In this document: positions 1 through 23,090 of the stretch, piece after piece | Layout of the letters: every line of letters starts with the position of its first letter | Numbering within the stretch: position 1 is the stretch's first letter | Assembly (NCBI RefSeq): GCF_037038585.1 | Contig: NC_092521.1 | Span: 50,972,398 to 51,036,397, forward strand | From: Patagioenas fasciata | Taxonomy: Eukaryota; Chordata; Aves; Columbiformes; Columbidae | DNA: 64,000 nucleotides | Direction of reading: 5' to 3' | The notes under the pieces: generated by a model | Told to the model about the DNA's origin: nothing | What the model saw: the letters and a program-made list of their open reading frames with translations, nothing else | Database searches by the model: none | Program-made: the position numbers and the translations under genes

Positions 1-1146
1 AGGAAGGGGGGGGGGGAAAGGAAGGGGGGGGGGGAAAAGGAAGGGGGGGGGGGAAAAGGAAGGGGGGGGGGGAAAAGGAAGGGGGGGGGGAAAAGGAAGG
101 GGGGGGGGGAAAGGAAGGGGGGGGGAAAAAGGAAGGGGGGGGGGAAAAGGAAGGGGGGGGGGAAAAGGAAGGGGGGGGGGAAAAGGAAGGGGGGGGGGAA
201 AGGAAGGGGGGGGGGAAAGGAAGGGGGGGGGGAAAGGAAGGGGGGGGGGAAAGGAAGGGGGGGGGAAAGGAAGGGGGGGGGAAAGGAAGGGGGGGGGAAA
301 GGAAGGGGGGGGGAAAGGAAGGGGGGGGGAAGGAAGGGGGGGGGAAGGAAGGGGGGGGGAAGGAAGGGGGGGGGAAAGGAAGGGGGGGGGAAAGGAAGGG
401 GGGGGGGAAAGGAAGGGGGGGGGAAAGGAAGGGGGGGGGGAAAGGAAGGGGGGGGGGAAAGGAAGGGGGGGGGGAAAGGAAGGGGGGGGGGAAAGGAAGG
501 GGGGGGGGGAAAGGAAGGGGGGGGGGGAAAGGAAGGGGGGGGGGGAAAGGAAGGGGGGGGGGGAAAGGAAGGGGGGGGGGGAAAGGAAGGGGGGGGGGAA
601 GGAAGGGGGGGGGAAAGGAAGGGGGGGGGGAAGGAAGGGGGGGGGAAAGGAAGGGGGGGGGAAAGGAAGGGGGGGGGAAAGGAAGAGGGGGGGGAAAGGA
701 AGGGGGGGGAAAAGGAAGGGGGGGGGAAAGGAGGGGGGGGGGAAAAGGAAGGGGGGGGGAAAAGGAAGGGGGGGGGAAAAGGAAGGGGGGGGGAAAAGGA
801 AGGGGGGGGGAAAAGGAAGGGGGGGGGAAAAGGAAGGGGGGGGGAAAAGGAAGGGGGGGGGAAAAGGAAGGGGGGGGGAAAAGGAAGGGGGGGGGAAAAG
901 GAAGGGGGGGGGAAAAGGAAGGGGGGGGGAAAAGGAAGGGGGGGGGAAAAGGAAGGGGGGGGGAAAAGGAAGGGGGGGGGAAAAGGAGGGGGGGGGAAAA
1001 GGAAGGGGGGGGGAAAAGGAAGGGGGGGGAAAAGGAAGGGGGGGGAAAAGGAAGGGGGGGGGAAAAGGAAGGGGGGGGGAAAAGGAAGGGGGGGGGAAAA
1101 GGAAGGGGGGGGGAAAAGGAAGGGGGGGGGAAAAGGAAGGGGAAAG
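1..1146. repeat. Homopurine G-rich minisatellite, about 65-70 units of 16-19 bp
   Basis: The plus strand is almost pure purine: GGAA, then a run of 8-12 G, then 2-5 A, repeated without a break from the window start. Units with AAAA dominate at 60-230 and 700-1140, while AAA or AA units dominate at 230-700, so neighbouring units resemble each other. Rare variants are GGAAGAGG near 683 and GGAGG near 731 and 986. The array ends at GGAAGGGGAAAGTCTGG and unique DNA follows. It lies downstream of MIB1 exon 2, so it is inside the transcribed part of MIB1. G-quadruplex and purine-triplex potential follow from the base composition. Array length may be inaccurate, because assemblers handle such runs poorly. 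Confidence 0.97.
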
Positions 1147-2041
1147 TCTGGTAAGCATTGTCAAAAACAATGATATTTTAAAAAAACAAATAGAAAAATA
1201 GATTTGTATTTTGTTACCTATTCTCTATTGATTACACTAAGTCAGCACTTTCTACTTTTGGATTCAACTTTCACGTCTTGCTCTGCATTAAACATTATAA
1301 TTCTGACACTAAGCTTATGATATCTATTTGACACCTAGAGCTGCCACTATGAACTTCAAAAAAACAAAAGTTACTTTTTGTAAGCCACTGACCCCGGCAT
1401 TTGAGCCGTAGTCAAACTTCAAGAAAAACACTTCAGAAAATAAACATAGTCCCTACAAGACACGATAGAAGAACTGAGTTTGTGTGCTCCAACCACTTTC
1501 CTTAACTGTAAAAGCACTGATAAAAGCACATCACTGAATTACAACGTATTTGTAAACCTTATTTCCCAAGAAGAGGAAAAAAAATGCTGTTGCACATCAT
1601 TCTGTTTGTCATAGCCCACAAGAAGGGTATTTTCCCTCAATCTGTCTACATCATTTTTGAATCTAATTGAACTTTCACATTCAGGAATTCATTGACAAAT
1701 AATTTTGTGATTCTATATCATGTAAAGGTAAGTGTCGTCATTTTAAAGCTGCTATATGATAACACAAGACTTAGGAAGACTACAGTGAGGTTAAAAGAAA
1801 TTGAGTAATCATATCCTAACATTTTTCTCTACTCCATTCTTTCTAAAATGTGCATGTTTTCCAAGGTCCAAAGATCTCGAGCTACCCTCCTGCACAAAGA
1901 GACAGAACCAGTAATAGAACTGACATGTCAAGCCACTTTCTTACCTAATCCAAGTTTCAGCAACCAAAGCTGCAATTTCAAAGTTAACCACAATTAAGTT
2001 TTCCTATTTAATTTCATGGGGAAAAAAAAATCACATTTTAC
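1147..2041 (-). other. MIB1: MIB1 intron 2 (partial), unique AT-rich sequence
   Basis: This stretch follows the exon 2 donor (GTAAAA on the minus strand at 2041). I see no further MIB1 exon, no recognisable repeat and no long reading frame in it. Confidence 0.7.
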
Positions 2042-12581
<10,540 letters not shown>

Positions 12582-12748
12582 CTACGCACCCATCCCCGGC
12601 GCCGCAGCGGCTGCCCCCGGCCCGCGGCGCCCGCCCGCACCCCGCAGCCTCCAGCCACCGCTGGCCCCGCGCGCCCGCCGCTACATCCGGGAACTGCGAC
12701 GGCGGCGGCACCAGGGAGACCGCCGGCGGCCGCCAGCGCTCGGCGCGC

Positions 12749-12760
12749 CGCGCATGCGCT
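12749..12760. promoter_or_regulatory. NRF1-type site in MIB1 island
   Basis: GCGCATGCGC palindrome at 12750-12759, about 470 bases upstream of the MIB1 ATG. It matches the core of the NRF1 consensus YGCGCAYGCGCR. Binding is inferred. Confidence 0.5.
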
Positions 12761-13130
12761 CGGGCTCAGGGCTTCTGCGCCGCCGCAGCGCCGGGGTGCG
12801 GGGGCGGACCGGCGCTCGAGCGCCACCTGCGGGGCCGGGGTGGGCACTGAGCGGCGCGGGCAGTGCCCCAGTGCCGTGACCGCCCCTTCCCTCTTCCCCT
12901 AACGGGCTGCAGGCCTGTGCCGGTGGAAATGGGAGGAAACGGAAGAGGGAGCGGGTGTGAATAAACCCCTGCCGGCAGAGCTGCCCGGGGCTCCCCCACA
13001 TCGCCAGCCCGGCGGTTCCTTTTTGGGGCGCGGGCGCCGATGAGGCCCTGCGGGCAGCGGCCCCCGTCCCGCGCTGAGCTGATTGCGGCGACGGCGCAGG
13101 GAGAGCGCTCCGCTCCGGCTTCCCAAATCG

Positions 13131-13603
13131 CCCTCTTCGCTTTCCTGTCAGGTGGAGTAGCCCGTATCGCCACTCCTTTAGTGACAGAGGGATTATCAAT
13201 TAAAATGTATCAACTAAGTCTTGTGCGATCTGCCTCACGTAAATCTGTGTTGCGTTTTCCTCATTTTTCAGTTACGTCCGTGCGCTGAAATCCCTTTTTG
13301 TTTTCAGACTGTGGACGTGAGTCCTGCATGCTATTGAGGTGAGTCTAGTGGGGCCGTACTGCCGTAGCCCACGAGCTTTTTTTAGCTTGTGTTCAGGTGT
13401 TCCAGTCAGCAAAAGCGGGGAATCCGTGTCCCTACCCGCCCTTCCCACATCAGGGCACCCCTGATGGAGGGTGTGCCTACTCAAACTTGAAGCACATACC
13501 TGCAATGTAATTCTTCATAAACTACCCTCTTTGTCAGCACTCTCACAATGCTCAAGGATTTCCTTCAACTCCACACATCCTGGCTAATCTTACAGAGAAT
13601 CAT
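13131..13603. other. Intergenic, upstream flank of MIB1
   Basis: Unique sequence leaving the CpG island. I see no gene or repeat in it. Confidence 0.6.
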
Positions 13604-14235
13604 GATAGAATCACAGAATGTTTTGGGTTCGAAGGGACCTTGAAAATCATCGAGTTCCAACCCCCCTGCCATGGGCAGGGACACCTTCCATTAGACCAGG
13701 TTGCTCAAAGCCACATCCGACCTGGCCTTCAACACTTCCAGGCATCCATGAGTCTTCTGGGCAACCTGTTCCAGTACCTCACCACCCTCATGGTGAAGAA
13801 TTTCTTTCTTATATTTAATCTAGACCTACCCTCTTTCAGTTGAAAGCCATGACCCCTTGTCTTATCACTACCACTACATGCCCTTGTAAAAAGTCCTTCC
13901 TTTTCCAGCTTTCTTGTAGGTCCTCTTTAGGTATTGGAAGGCTGCTATAAGGTCTCAGCTCCAGCTCTCTCAGCCTGTCTTTATAGGAGAGGTGTTCCAG
14001 CCCTCTGACCATCTTTGTGGCCTCCTCTGGGCTCGCTTCAACAGGTCCATGTTCTTCTTATGTTGGGGGCTCCAGAGCTGAATGCAGGACTTCAGGTGGG
14101 GTCTCACCAGGGCAGAGCAGAGGGGCAGAATCACCTCCCTCAGCCTGCTGGTCATGCTCCTTTTGGTGCCACCCAGGATATGGTTGGTTTTCTGGGCTGC
14201 AAGTGCACATTGCTGGGTCATGTGGCACTTGATTC
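13604..14235 (-). mobile_element. CR1 LINE, 5'-truncated
   Basis: It opens with ATAGAATCACAGAATG, a CR1 tail read backwards, followed by 3' UTR blocks. Degenerate ORF2 end fragments appear on the minus strand (e.g. LPLCSALVRPHLKSCIQLW). The high-coordinate boundary is approximate. Confidence 0.88.
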
Positions 14236-17200
14236 TCTGATTTGTTTGACTCTCTGTATTCATGCTCTGTGTCAACTTTTAAAAAGCATCCATCTTAAGG
14301 GACAGAGAAGTCTGAATCAGACAAAAGAATACAATTCCTTAGTCAACAGGGAAATGGCTGATAAAAGGCAGGCCAGCTACCCTTGTGTCCTGGGTATTTT
14401 TACTGTTTCTGTGCTTCCTTTCACCTTTGTGGTTATTAATATGGCTAGAAGAGTCTATGAGATCATTTCCTGACTTCTTTTGTGTAGTTTTCTCACAATA
14501 TGTATAGCAGAGCAGAATAATATGAACATGTAACCACCAGACTACCACCACATTCCTCACATAATTCATTCCTTCCTAACCCATGCTAAGCCTAAAGAAT
14601 GTTGCCTTAAACGTGAAATTATGTCCTGACAATAGGCACTCCCAAGCAGTGTCTGATTTCTGCTTCGGCAGTGGAAACCTCAGAATGCTAACAGACACCA
14701 TCCTAGGAAAGCATGTAATTGTCAGGCAGTTTAGGTTTTCTTGCAGATGCTTCTCCCCATACAAAAGCTACCCACAGCTTGTACTAGCTTAGTATACTTG
14801 GTACATGTAATTGAAATTAAATGTATAACATATGGCAGAATTTCCCAGATATTCTAGGGAGTTCTTGATCTATTGAAGGATCTAGCTAGGTTCTATCTAT
14901 GGTCATAATGTTCCCATCTGCCTCACTCTACTTTTTCATGCTTTGATAGTTATGGGCAAGTGTAAGGTTCATGCATATCTAAGGATAACCCAAAGCACAT
15001 TTTTCTATTACTCTTTGATAAGGTTGGATAAAAAAGGCTTTTTGCAACCAGGAAGTTTGTGCTGGGAAAACCAACAAAGTCCGAGATCAGAATTAGTTCC
15101 CCTGGAGAGAATAAAAAATTTCGCTCCTTGCATTTATTTTTTCAAGAAACTCTAAATTCTAGACATTCAGAGAGTCTGCTGCTGAAGTCCAGCAGCAGCG
15201 CATGTGAGCAGATACTATCCTGGAGCTGCTTCTCTCCTAATAATCTTCCTCGTGACCACTCCTGCTCTATCCCAACAGCCTCTGCCTCTCCCTGCTCACC
15301 TGCTTTTTCTATCAGATTATTTACTTGCAAAAACCAGAATCTCTAAAGATGCCTGCATTATTTATTATTATTATTATGCTGAGACACACAAGAATACAGG
15401 TAATAACTGGAACCCAGCATCTATCGGGCTGAATGTAAATGCTCCCTTAACAGCTAAGAGGGAGTTCTTCATAGCTCAAAATAGAGAGGCTTGTACCATT
15501 TTATTGATGTGGTAGGAAATAAAGAGTGGACAGACTGATTGAATATATTCACTTGCCAGTGACTACATGACTGATTTCTGAACTCTACTCTCCTGTCACA
15601 TTTAGTCCTACATGGCCACAAAGTTGTGGAACTCACAAAATTTTCATAGGCTACATTACTGTGTTTTTCAGAACTGCAAATATTTTGAATCATACATTAT
15701 ATTATTTATTCTGTGTGCCTGTTTGGTGTTTAACCAATCTGTAAGGAAAAAAGGTCTTTAGTTCCTGAGCCTTTTATTTGAATTAGTCTTCAAAACAACC
15801 AGTAAGTAAGTACCGGTTTCAGATGCAGATTTAAAAGGACACAACACAGAATGGGAAAGGATATACCTTTAGGGAAATATTTATTTTTCAAGTTATATTG
15901 GACATTAGTGGTCCTTCCTGATATTTTTCTGCCATCAGCCACAGGAGTATATACCAGCATGAAAATTAGTACTAGAATATAAGCCAAAGAATCTGAGTAA
16001 GCACCTGAGGACTTACAGAACAATGGAGATAGAAGAATGAGAATGTGAGTAGCAAAAGGAAAAATATACCCTTGAATTTTGAAACTAAGCTGAAGTCTGA
16101 AATAAATGAGACATGCAAAGGTATAAACAAGATGGAGATTCCATGGGATGTTGAATCCAATTAATGAATTGTGACAAGAAAAGTGGCAGATGCAGCATTT
16201 TCAGGTATATATCAGCATTTTTGATGTTTGCAGTGGAAAACTGGATACAGTAATACCTTAAGGAAAAAAATTGTATCCATTTTACGATTTAAAAAACTCT
16301 TGTTGGCTTAGGGCCTTTTGCAGGCAGAGCAGGTTAGTTCACTGGCTGGTTGTTTTTACACAGTAAATGCATGCAACATTTTCAGTTTTCTCTAACAAGT
16401 CTTTGGTCCCTCAACGGAACTGTTCTTCTGATGAATGCTGAGAGTTTATCGCATCTCCTAAACTTGCATTGGTCCCACTGACCTTATCGCACAGAGTGGC
16501 TGTTTTACAGCCTTAGAGCCAATGTGCCACCTAAAACCTCGCTACTGGAGTTAGCAGGAGTTTCATTTCTTTGCTTTTTGGGTCTACAATCTAGAAATCA
16601 TACTCGGTTGTGTGCCTCCTCAAACCTAGGGCCAGCAGAGGCATAGGACCTCTGTTCTTTTCTGCCATCCCTGTTGTGTGAGAAGACTAGCTGGGCAGAC
16701 TGGCAGAGCAGTACTGCCTTAAACTGCCACACCAGATGCAGCCAAAGCTTTCCTGCCAAAGACCTGATTTACCTGAACAGTGCTGCTGAAGTTACCCCTG
16801 CTGGCTGCCTTGCGAGGTAGTGCTGGCTTTGAATACCTCGGGTAGTCAGGACAGAGCACTTAAGTCACTGGCTACAGGAAGGGAATCCACAGTGCTTTAG
16901 GCATAGGTGCCTGTAATTGCTAAGACTCATTAGTATGCATTCAGTGGAAGAATCTGGATGCACAAAAAGAACTACAGAACGAGTTCCCTGCTGGCTACCC
17001 AAAATTACGCACATTGCTGCGTCACACCATCCTCCACCTGCTGATTATGGTCTTCCTCACAACATCCTGCCATATTTGCACAATCCAGTGAGGGGCCATG
17101 AGAAATGACCTCTGGTTTATGCAGAATTCAGAGCTATGTGTAACCTAATGACATCTCTTTAAACTCCTTGTTATTATTGGACAGTGTATTTGCTTTTTGT

Positions 17201-17301
17201 AAGAGCAGCTGCCACCCTCCTAGAGGGCAAGACAACCCTCATAGAGTCACAGGAAACAACACTTTGGGGGTCATTCAGTCTATGCCCCTGTTCTTCTAAG
17301 C
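14236..17301. other. Intergenic, unique sequence
   Basis: AT-rich DNA with a short TTA microsatellite near 15357-15377. No gene, RNA gene or mobile element is recognised. Reading frames of 60-150 codons are unsupported. Confidence 0.6.
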
Positions 17302-17434
17302 CGGAGGTGTCAAATTCATTTAATTTTAGGAATAGGTGTAGTTACATTTATACAGTCCTAAAATTACATTCAGCCCTTTGAAGGCAACCGCGAGGCTGAT
17401 GTGGCCCCTGGTGAAAATGAGTTTGACACTCCTA
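17302..17434. mobile_element. Short non-autonomous hAT-like DNA transposon
   Basis: About 133 bp with terminal inverted repeats: GGAGGTGTCAAATTCATTT at the left, and AAAATGAGTTTGACACTCC at the right, which is its reverse complement with few mismatches. Termini resembling CAGGGGTGTCAAACTC and an internal GATGTGGCCCC block recall a widespread animal hAT MITE group. TCTAAGCC and CCTAAGCC sit at the two edges and may be an 8-bp target duplication with one mismatch, depending on the exact termini. No transposase is present. Confidence 0.6.
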
Positions 17435-18383
17435 AGCCACTCCAGAGAGCCACTTGCCTAAACTTTCCCTAGTTGCCCTTCGGTTCTGCAAAACATCATG
17501 CTCTGGCAAGGAATCCTAATATAAGTATATGCATGGATTGAACAGAGACCTTGATAGGAGTTTTTCTGGATTGTCTTGTTTGATTAAAGCTGAACTTGCA
17601 CTGTAGGATCAAGAACACTCAATGCAGAAAGGGGACTGTGCCTATTGCAGGAGAGAATCCCATGTGAAAAGCCTGATTTTACATGGTTTAGAAGTAAAAA
17701 ACCCAGCTTCTTAGAAATACAATTATTAACTTGTGGAGTTTTGAAGTTTTGTTTACTATTTTGCACATATCCTGAGTTCTCAGCATTTGTAATACGAAGG
17801 ATATATATAAATAGCTTGCTAGGAGTTGCAAAAGAGTACCTAGTTTACATAGAATGAGCAAATTGCAGCTTTCTTTTTAAAACACAAAGTTAGAGCTTAT
17901 TAATTTATACCAATCTGAGTCCAAAAATTCCGCCTCTTCAGTTGAAGACTCTATATTAGAACAAGCAGTTTTCTCAGTCCTTCTCTTAAAAATTGAAGGC
18001 ATTCTAGACCTTATGTTTCTGGTTTCTCCCAAAATGGGTTTTTATAACGCAGGGTTTTTTTCCTGTGGACAGAAGTATTAGGAAAAGGAATAAGGAATAA
18101 GTAAGGAACTGCCTTGGTTTTATTGAAATATGCCTACTTTTTCAGGTAGAACTAACTCAACTAACTGAGGAAGAAAGATGGAAATACTGGCAAATGAGAT
18201 GAAAAGTACTGTTTCACTGGAGGAAAAAAAAAAAAAGTCCAAATTAATTTTTAAATTAAAAGCATGTTGTGAATCTCTGCAGAACATCTAAGCTGATGAA
18301 CATGCCACATCTTTTTAAGTGAAAACATACATAATATATGTTGTCTAGAACCCAAAGAACCAGTTAGGAACTTCAGGCCATAT
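17435..18383. other. Intergenic, unique sequence
   Basis: AT-rich DNA. Nothing recognised. Confidence 0.55.
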
Positions 18384-18388
18384 CCTGT

Positions 18389-19052
18389 TGTCGAGGGTTA
18401 AGATTGCAGGGTGACAATCAAACCCTGGCAGATGTATTGTTAACCTCCTCTCCCCCCCACTTCCCCCTTTTGCCCCTCCCTCTCCCCCCTTCCCACTCAG
18501 GACAGGCGATTGGGAGGGAAAGAAGGACAGAGAGAAGAGAGTTGGAAAAGTTAAAGATGTTTTACTAATGCTACTAATAAGAATAGAGAAAATAATACAA
18601 AATATACAAAACCAATCTTGTAAGTCTCAGCAACTGCAGAGCCAGCACCCAAAGTCCTGGATTAGACTCTGTAGCCAACCGGAGCTGGATTCAGTCTGTC
18701 ACTAGGCCTCAGTTCGCAGGGACGACCAGCAAGGTCCTCTCCTAATGTCAGCCATGAGGAAAAAGGGAAAAAGGGCAAAAAAGGGACGAGATCCTCGTGA
18801 TCTCCCACTTTTATATGAAGTATTCACGTGAATGGAATGTTATACACCGTTGGTCAATCTCTCGATCACCAGTTTCTCGTTGCCCCTCTCGCGAGATGTC
18901 CATCCGTGCTTATCAATAAGTTTGCATTCCATTGCTAGGTTTAACCAAAACATGTGCCTGGTTCTCCAGGAAAATGCAGCTAATACGAAGGCTTTAGTTG
19001 ACAGGCAAAAATTCACTAAAAGAGAAACTTGTTTTTTAACAAAACCAGGACA
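18389..19052 (-). mobile_element. Solo LTR of an endogenous retrovirus (probably ERVL class)
   Basis: On the minus strand the element runs from TGTCCTGGTTTTGTT to CCTCGACA, 664 bp with TG...CA ends. It is flanked by perfect 5-bp direct repeats, CCTGT at 18384-18388 and 19053-19057 (plus strand). A 5-bp duplication and a TGTCCTGG start fit avian ERVL. The minus strand contains CATATAAAAG near 18809-18818, a plausible TATA box of the LTR promoter. No gag, pol or env sequence adjoins it, so it is a recombined solo LTR. Confidence 0.82.
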
Positions 19053-19057
19053 CCTGT

Positions 19058-22000
19058 TTAGCCATAGTTTACAATGTAGGAAAAAAAAAATAATATCTCA
19101 GCCTCTGCTGCCATCACGTGGCCATGTACCATCTCTCACTAATGCTAAAACATACCTACCCTGTTAAAGTTGCACTGTATTTCCACTGCTTTAGTTACCA
19201 GATTCATTACCCATAACACAATCCAATTGCTTCCTCAATTTTCAGAAATGAACAATTGGCATTGATTTCTTTCCTAGTTTCTGCAGATTAAAATACTTTT
19301 TAATGCCAGATGGTGAGCAAACTGACATGCAACATAGCAAATTCTTTGGTGCGTTTGGTTTTTACTGTGCTACTGGCATCCTCTGTTAAACTGTTAATTA
19401 GAACACATATACTAAACCACAGTCTCCATGCCACTGTTTCTTTCTCTAAGGAGTTCTATCTACTCCCCCTGCTCTATGAAGGAAAAAACTGATGAGCAGA
19501 GAACATATTATAAATGTGTCATTTCATTTTCCTGCTGTGAAACAAAAGTAATCCCATGGAGATCTGCTAAGGACTTTTTTCCTGTATCTGGCTAAAAACT
19601 TCAACATGTTGAAAAAAGCATTTTAGGATAAAGATTATCTTTCCCAGACAGAAGCACACTGGAATCTTGTCCCTTGGTTAAGGTTTTAAGTTTTACTAAG
19701 CTGAACTATTTTGAGCATAGAGAAAACAGGATACCTGTGAAGTTAAACTTGAAGTTTTAAATATTCAAAGACAAAATAAAATAACTAAACATTCAGTAGT
19801 AATCTAGGGCATACACACTACAATACCATGTACTTGTATTTGCACATCTATACAAATTCTCCTACTCCAGCATACTTCAGAGGATTGAAGAATATATGCT
19901 TCCCTGGTATATCCAAATCTTTAGCCAGATATTGCTGTTTTGGTTTTGTTTTGGCTTTTTTTTCATAGATGATTTTTAAATTAGATGATGCATTGGAAGG
20001 AGGAATTAAGTTCTTCCTGGTATTAAATTTTAGGATTGCAAAGATTGTAAAGAAAGTCCTTACCTGAAATTCTCAGCTGTAGTTAGATCCAGGTAGGTCA
20101 TATTTTTAGACTGATAGGAAAAGAAACTGTCTCGATAGGTCAAGAGGATATTTTAAGAACGTTCCTAATTTATGTGCATGATAATTTTTGTTGCGATCAA
20201 TGGGACTAATCATGTGCTTACAGTCAAGTACAGGTCTTGTATTACAAAAGCACTCAATATGCACTAAGTAATGCCTGAAAGATTATATCAGCACTGAATA
20301 ATACCTACATTTAATTTTAATAATCTGCTAAAATAGTAAAAACATTGAGTAACTCAAACAGAATCTGAAGGTTGAATGTTCTGTCATATGAAAATAGTCC
20401 CAGTTACAACATTATGTGATCCTAAATTCTAAGCAGCAAGATTTCCAGCACACTCTGATAGACTGGTTGAAATCTCTATTAAAAATACAGCTAGAAATTT
20501 GCAAAAATAATTTTTTTTTAAAATCTGTTGCTAAACTAGGCTATCTTCTTTGCAGAAAGTAGAGATTTTTAATATCATCTTGTTTATGTTTTATGCTTAG
20601 AAATATTTTTCACTATTAACATGCTAAAGAAAGTCTAAGAAATTGCCAAAAGGAAAAAGATTCGCTGGACATATTTCTGACTCCACTGAATTCAGCTGGA
20701 GCCATACCATTCATGTAGGTAGAACAAGAGTTTATCAAATGCATACGGAAGTTGTTGGGGGTTTGGTTTTCTGTTTGTTTGCATTTTCTTACATTATTAC
20801 AAAGCATTCTAGAATTCTTTGGGTTTGTGTTTGAAAGACAAGATGCAAATTGTTATCCACTTTGAAATGTTTATAAAGGAAAGAAAATAGGTAAACAAAA
20901 CCAAAAATGTTTCACTTTAAGCTACAGTAAAGATTCCGTGGAGCCAGGAGCAAATTTAACCTAGATTCGACATCCAGCTCTACTGTACTCTTATGAAAAT
21001 TCTCCAATTTCTGTAGCAGCTTCTGTTAAAATTTTTAATGTAAAAAAATAATTTGATCAAGAGAAATGTCCTTAATGTATTTGCTTATTTTCAATTTATT
21101 GTATACAGTACTGTCTCATATTCTGAGTTTTCAGCATGTTGTGGATTGTTATCTTTGGTTTCTGAACAAAACAATCAATTTTAAGTTAATTCACATTTCT
21201 CAGCATTATATTCAGCTACATATCACCAATTTTTAACCTTTATTTTAACTCTTCTGTGAACGTTTTAGATGACACAAAACAAAGTTTCATCATCATTATT
21301 TAACATGATGATGAGTCACATTGGTCTGATCTCTGCTAACCACAAACCTGTCTTTGATAGTTTGCCAGCTCTATTCAAAGGCAGGGACCTGGTTTCATGT
21401 AAACTAGATCCTGCAAGAGTCATTCCAAGGGAGACAAATATTGGTCATTCTTTGTGTTGCAGCAGCTGTTGAAGGTATTTTCAACCACCTAAACAGAGAG
21501 TGAAATAATACTAGATCGTGTGGTTGCATCTGTAATCAGGATACCTGCTACATCTGCTAAACTGAAATACTCACATCTTAATTGAAGGAAACCTAGTTAA
21601 AGAAAGTTACATTAAATGATACAAAACATTCCTTGTGAATCCTATCTTCCTTCCAACTTTATCACTGGAAAGGGCTGAGAAATACTTTGTGAGGGAATGA
21701 AGTGAAGCAGCATGGAAGAAAAAGATATGGATGCATGGGAATATGGAAATAATAGTTAGAGTGGCAAAGCTCAAGGGTACAAGCAGAAGCAGCTATTCCT
21801 AGTACCACAACCATTGATTTTTCTCAGGAGTACCAGAAGTACAAAAATAAACACAGCCTGGCTTTTTCCTCTGAAATTTGAAGAGCCTCCAACATAGAAC
21901 ATTTACACTGACTTCATGGATTCCCTACTTCATTCACATTTTAAAGAAAGAAAAATCTATAAATGCATGAGGAAGGCTTGAGAAATGATGACTTGAATTT

Positions 22001-23090
22001 TTCAAATGCATTTTTTTCTCCCGCTCCCCTGCTGATAATAAATATTAGGAACAGTGAGTGTCCTCTTCCCGGCATTGATGGAAAACTTTTTGGATGTTTT
22101 ATACACGGACCTGAGCTTTTTAAGTATTGCTAAGGTAGGTCAGGCTAACACAAAGATATTTTTCAAATTTTGTTAGATGAATGCTAAAGTTAAACAAATG
22201 TTAAAGTAATTTTAACAAACAGAACCTTGAATGTAAAACTCCGAGGTTAAAAGTCACTTGGCCCATCCTCAGAGGTGCTGCAGCATCTATTGAAATCAAT
22301 TCCAGGAGTGAGGCTACAGAGAATTGTACTGGGATCAGCTTGCAATTATCCGCTGGAATGTCAGTCCCCCTGCAGACCCCAAATAATCACAGAGCCACCT
22401 CCTCCAACAAAAAAATAAATACAACATAGCATGAGTGTAGACTAAACAATTGCTTCTGTAAATTATTATCTATTGCTTAAGCAAAATATCTTGGGAGACA
22501 AAATGAAAGAACAATCCTGTGCTCTTTCTACCTAATCTGTAATCCATTAGAGCTGAGTTGGTGCAATCATTTTATGAAGCACTTAGAGAGCAGAAAGCAC
22601 AGTGCAAATAGCAAGTCTCTCTGGGAATGTAGGGCTCTCTTCCTCTGAATAAAGGCACAAGAAGTTCAAAACACCATAGCAACCACCTTATTTTCTTCCC
22701 ACACACACAGTTTGCAATCACTAAATTGCTTGGAAGTGGTTGTAATATAAGCAGAATATTTCAGCTCTGCAAAATATGTTGTAGGCCAAAGGAAAACCTT
22801 TTGAAGACTTAAAAAAACCCCAGTACTGGAACTGGAGGATCTGATGAGGATTGCTTAAAACAGAAGGAAGTTATTAACATTCTTGGTATTGACAGTGTAG
22901 CAACATGCTTTTGCAGTAACAACCCTCAGCCCTTCTCAGTACACATAATTTGTTTCAGCCTGCCTATGGCATGTCATATACACCTGACAATGTTAATACT
23001 CCTATGAGTAAGCACAGGGTAGTGGTCAAAGACCAGATAAACCCCATCAACCTTTGCACTTTGATCTTGTTTCACATGTTCAGTCTCTCT
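19058..23090. other. Intergenic, unique sequence
   Basis: About 4 kb of AT-rich DNA. I see no supported exon, RNA gene or repeat family in it. Confidence 0.55.
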
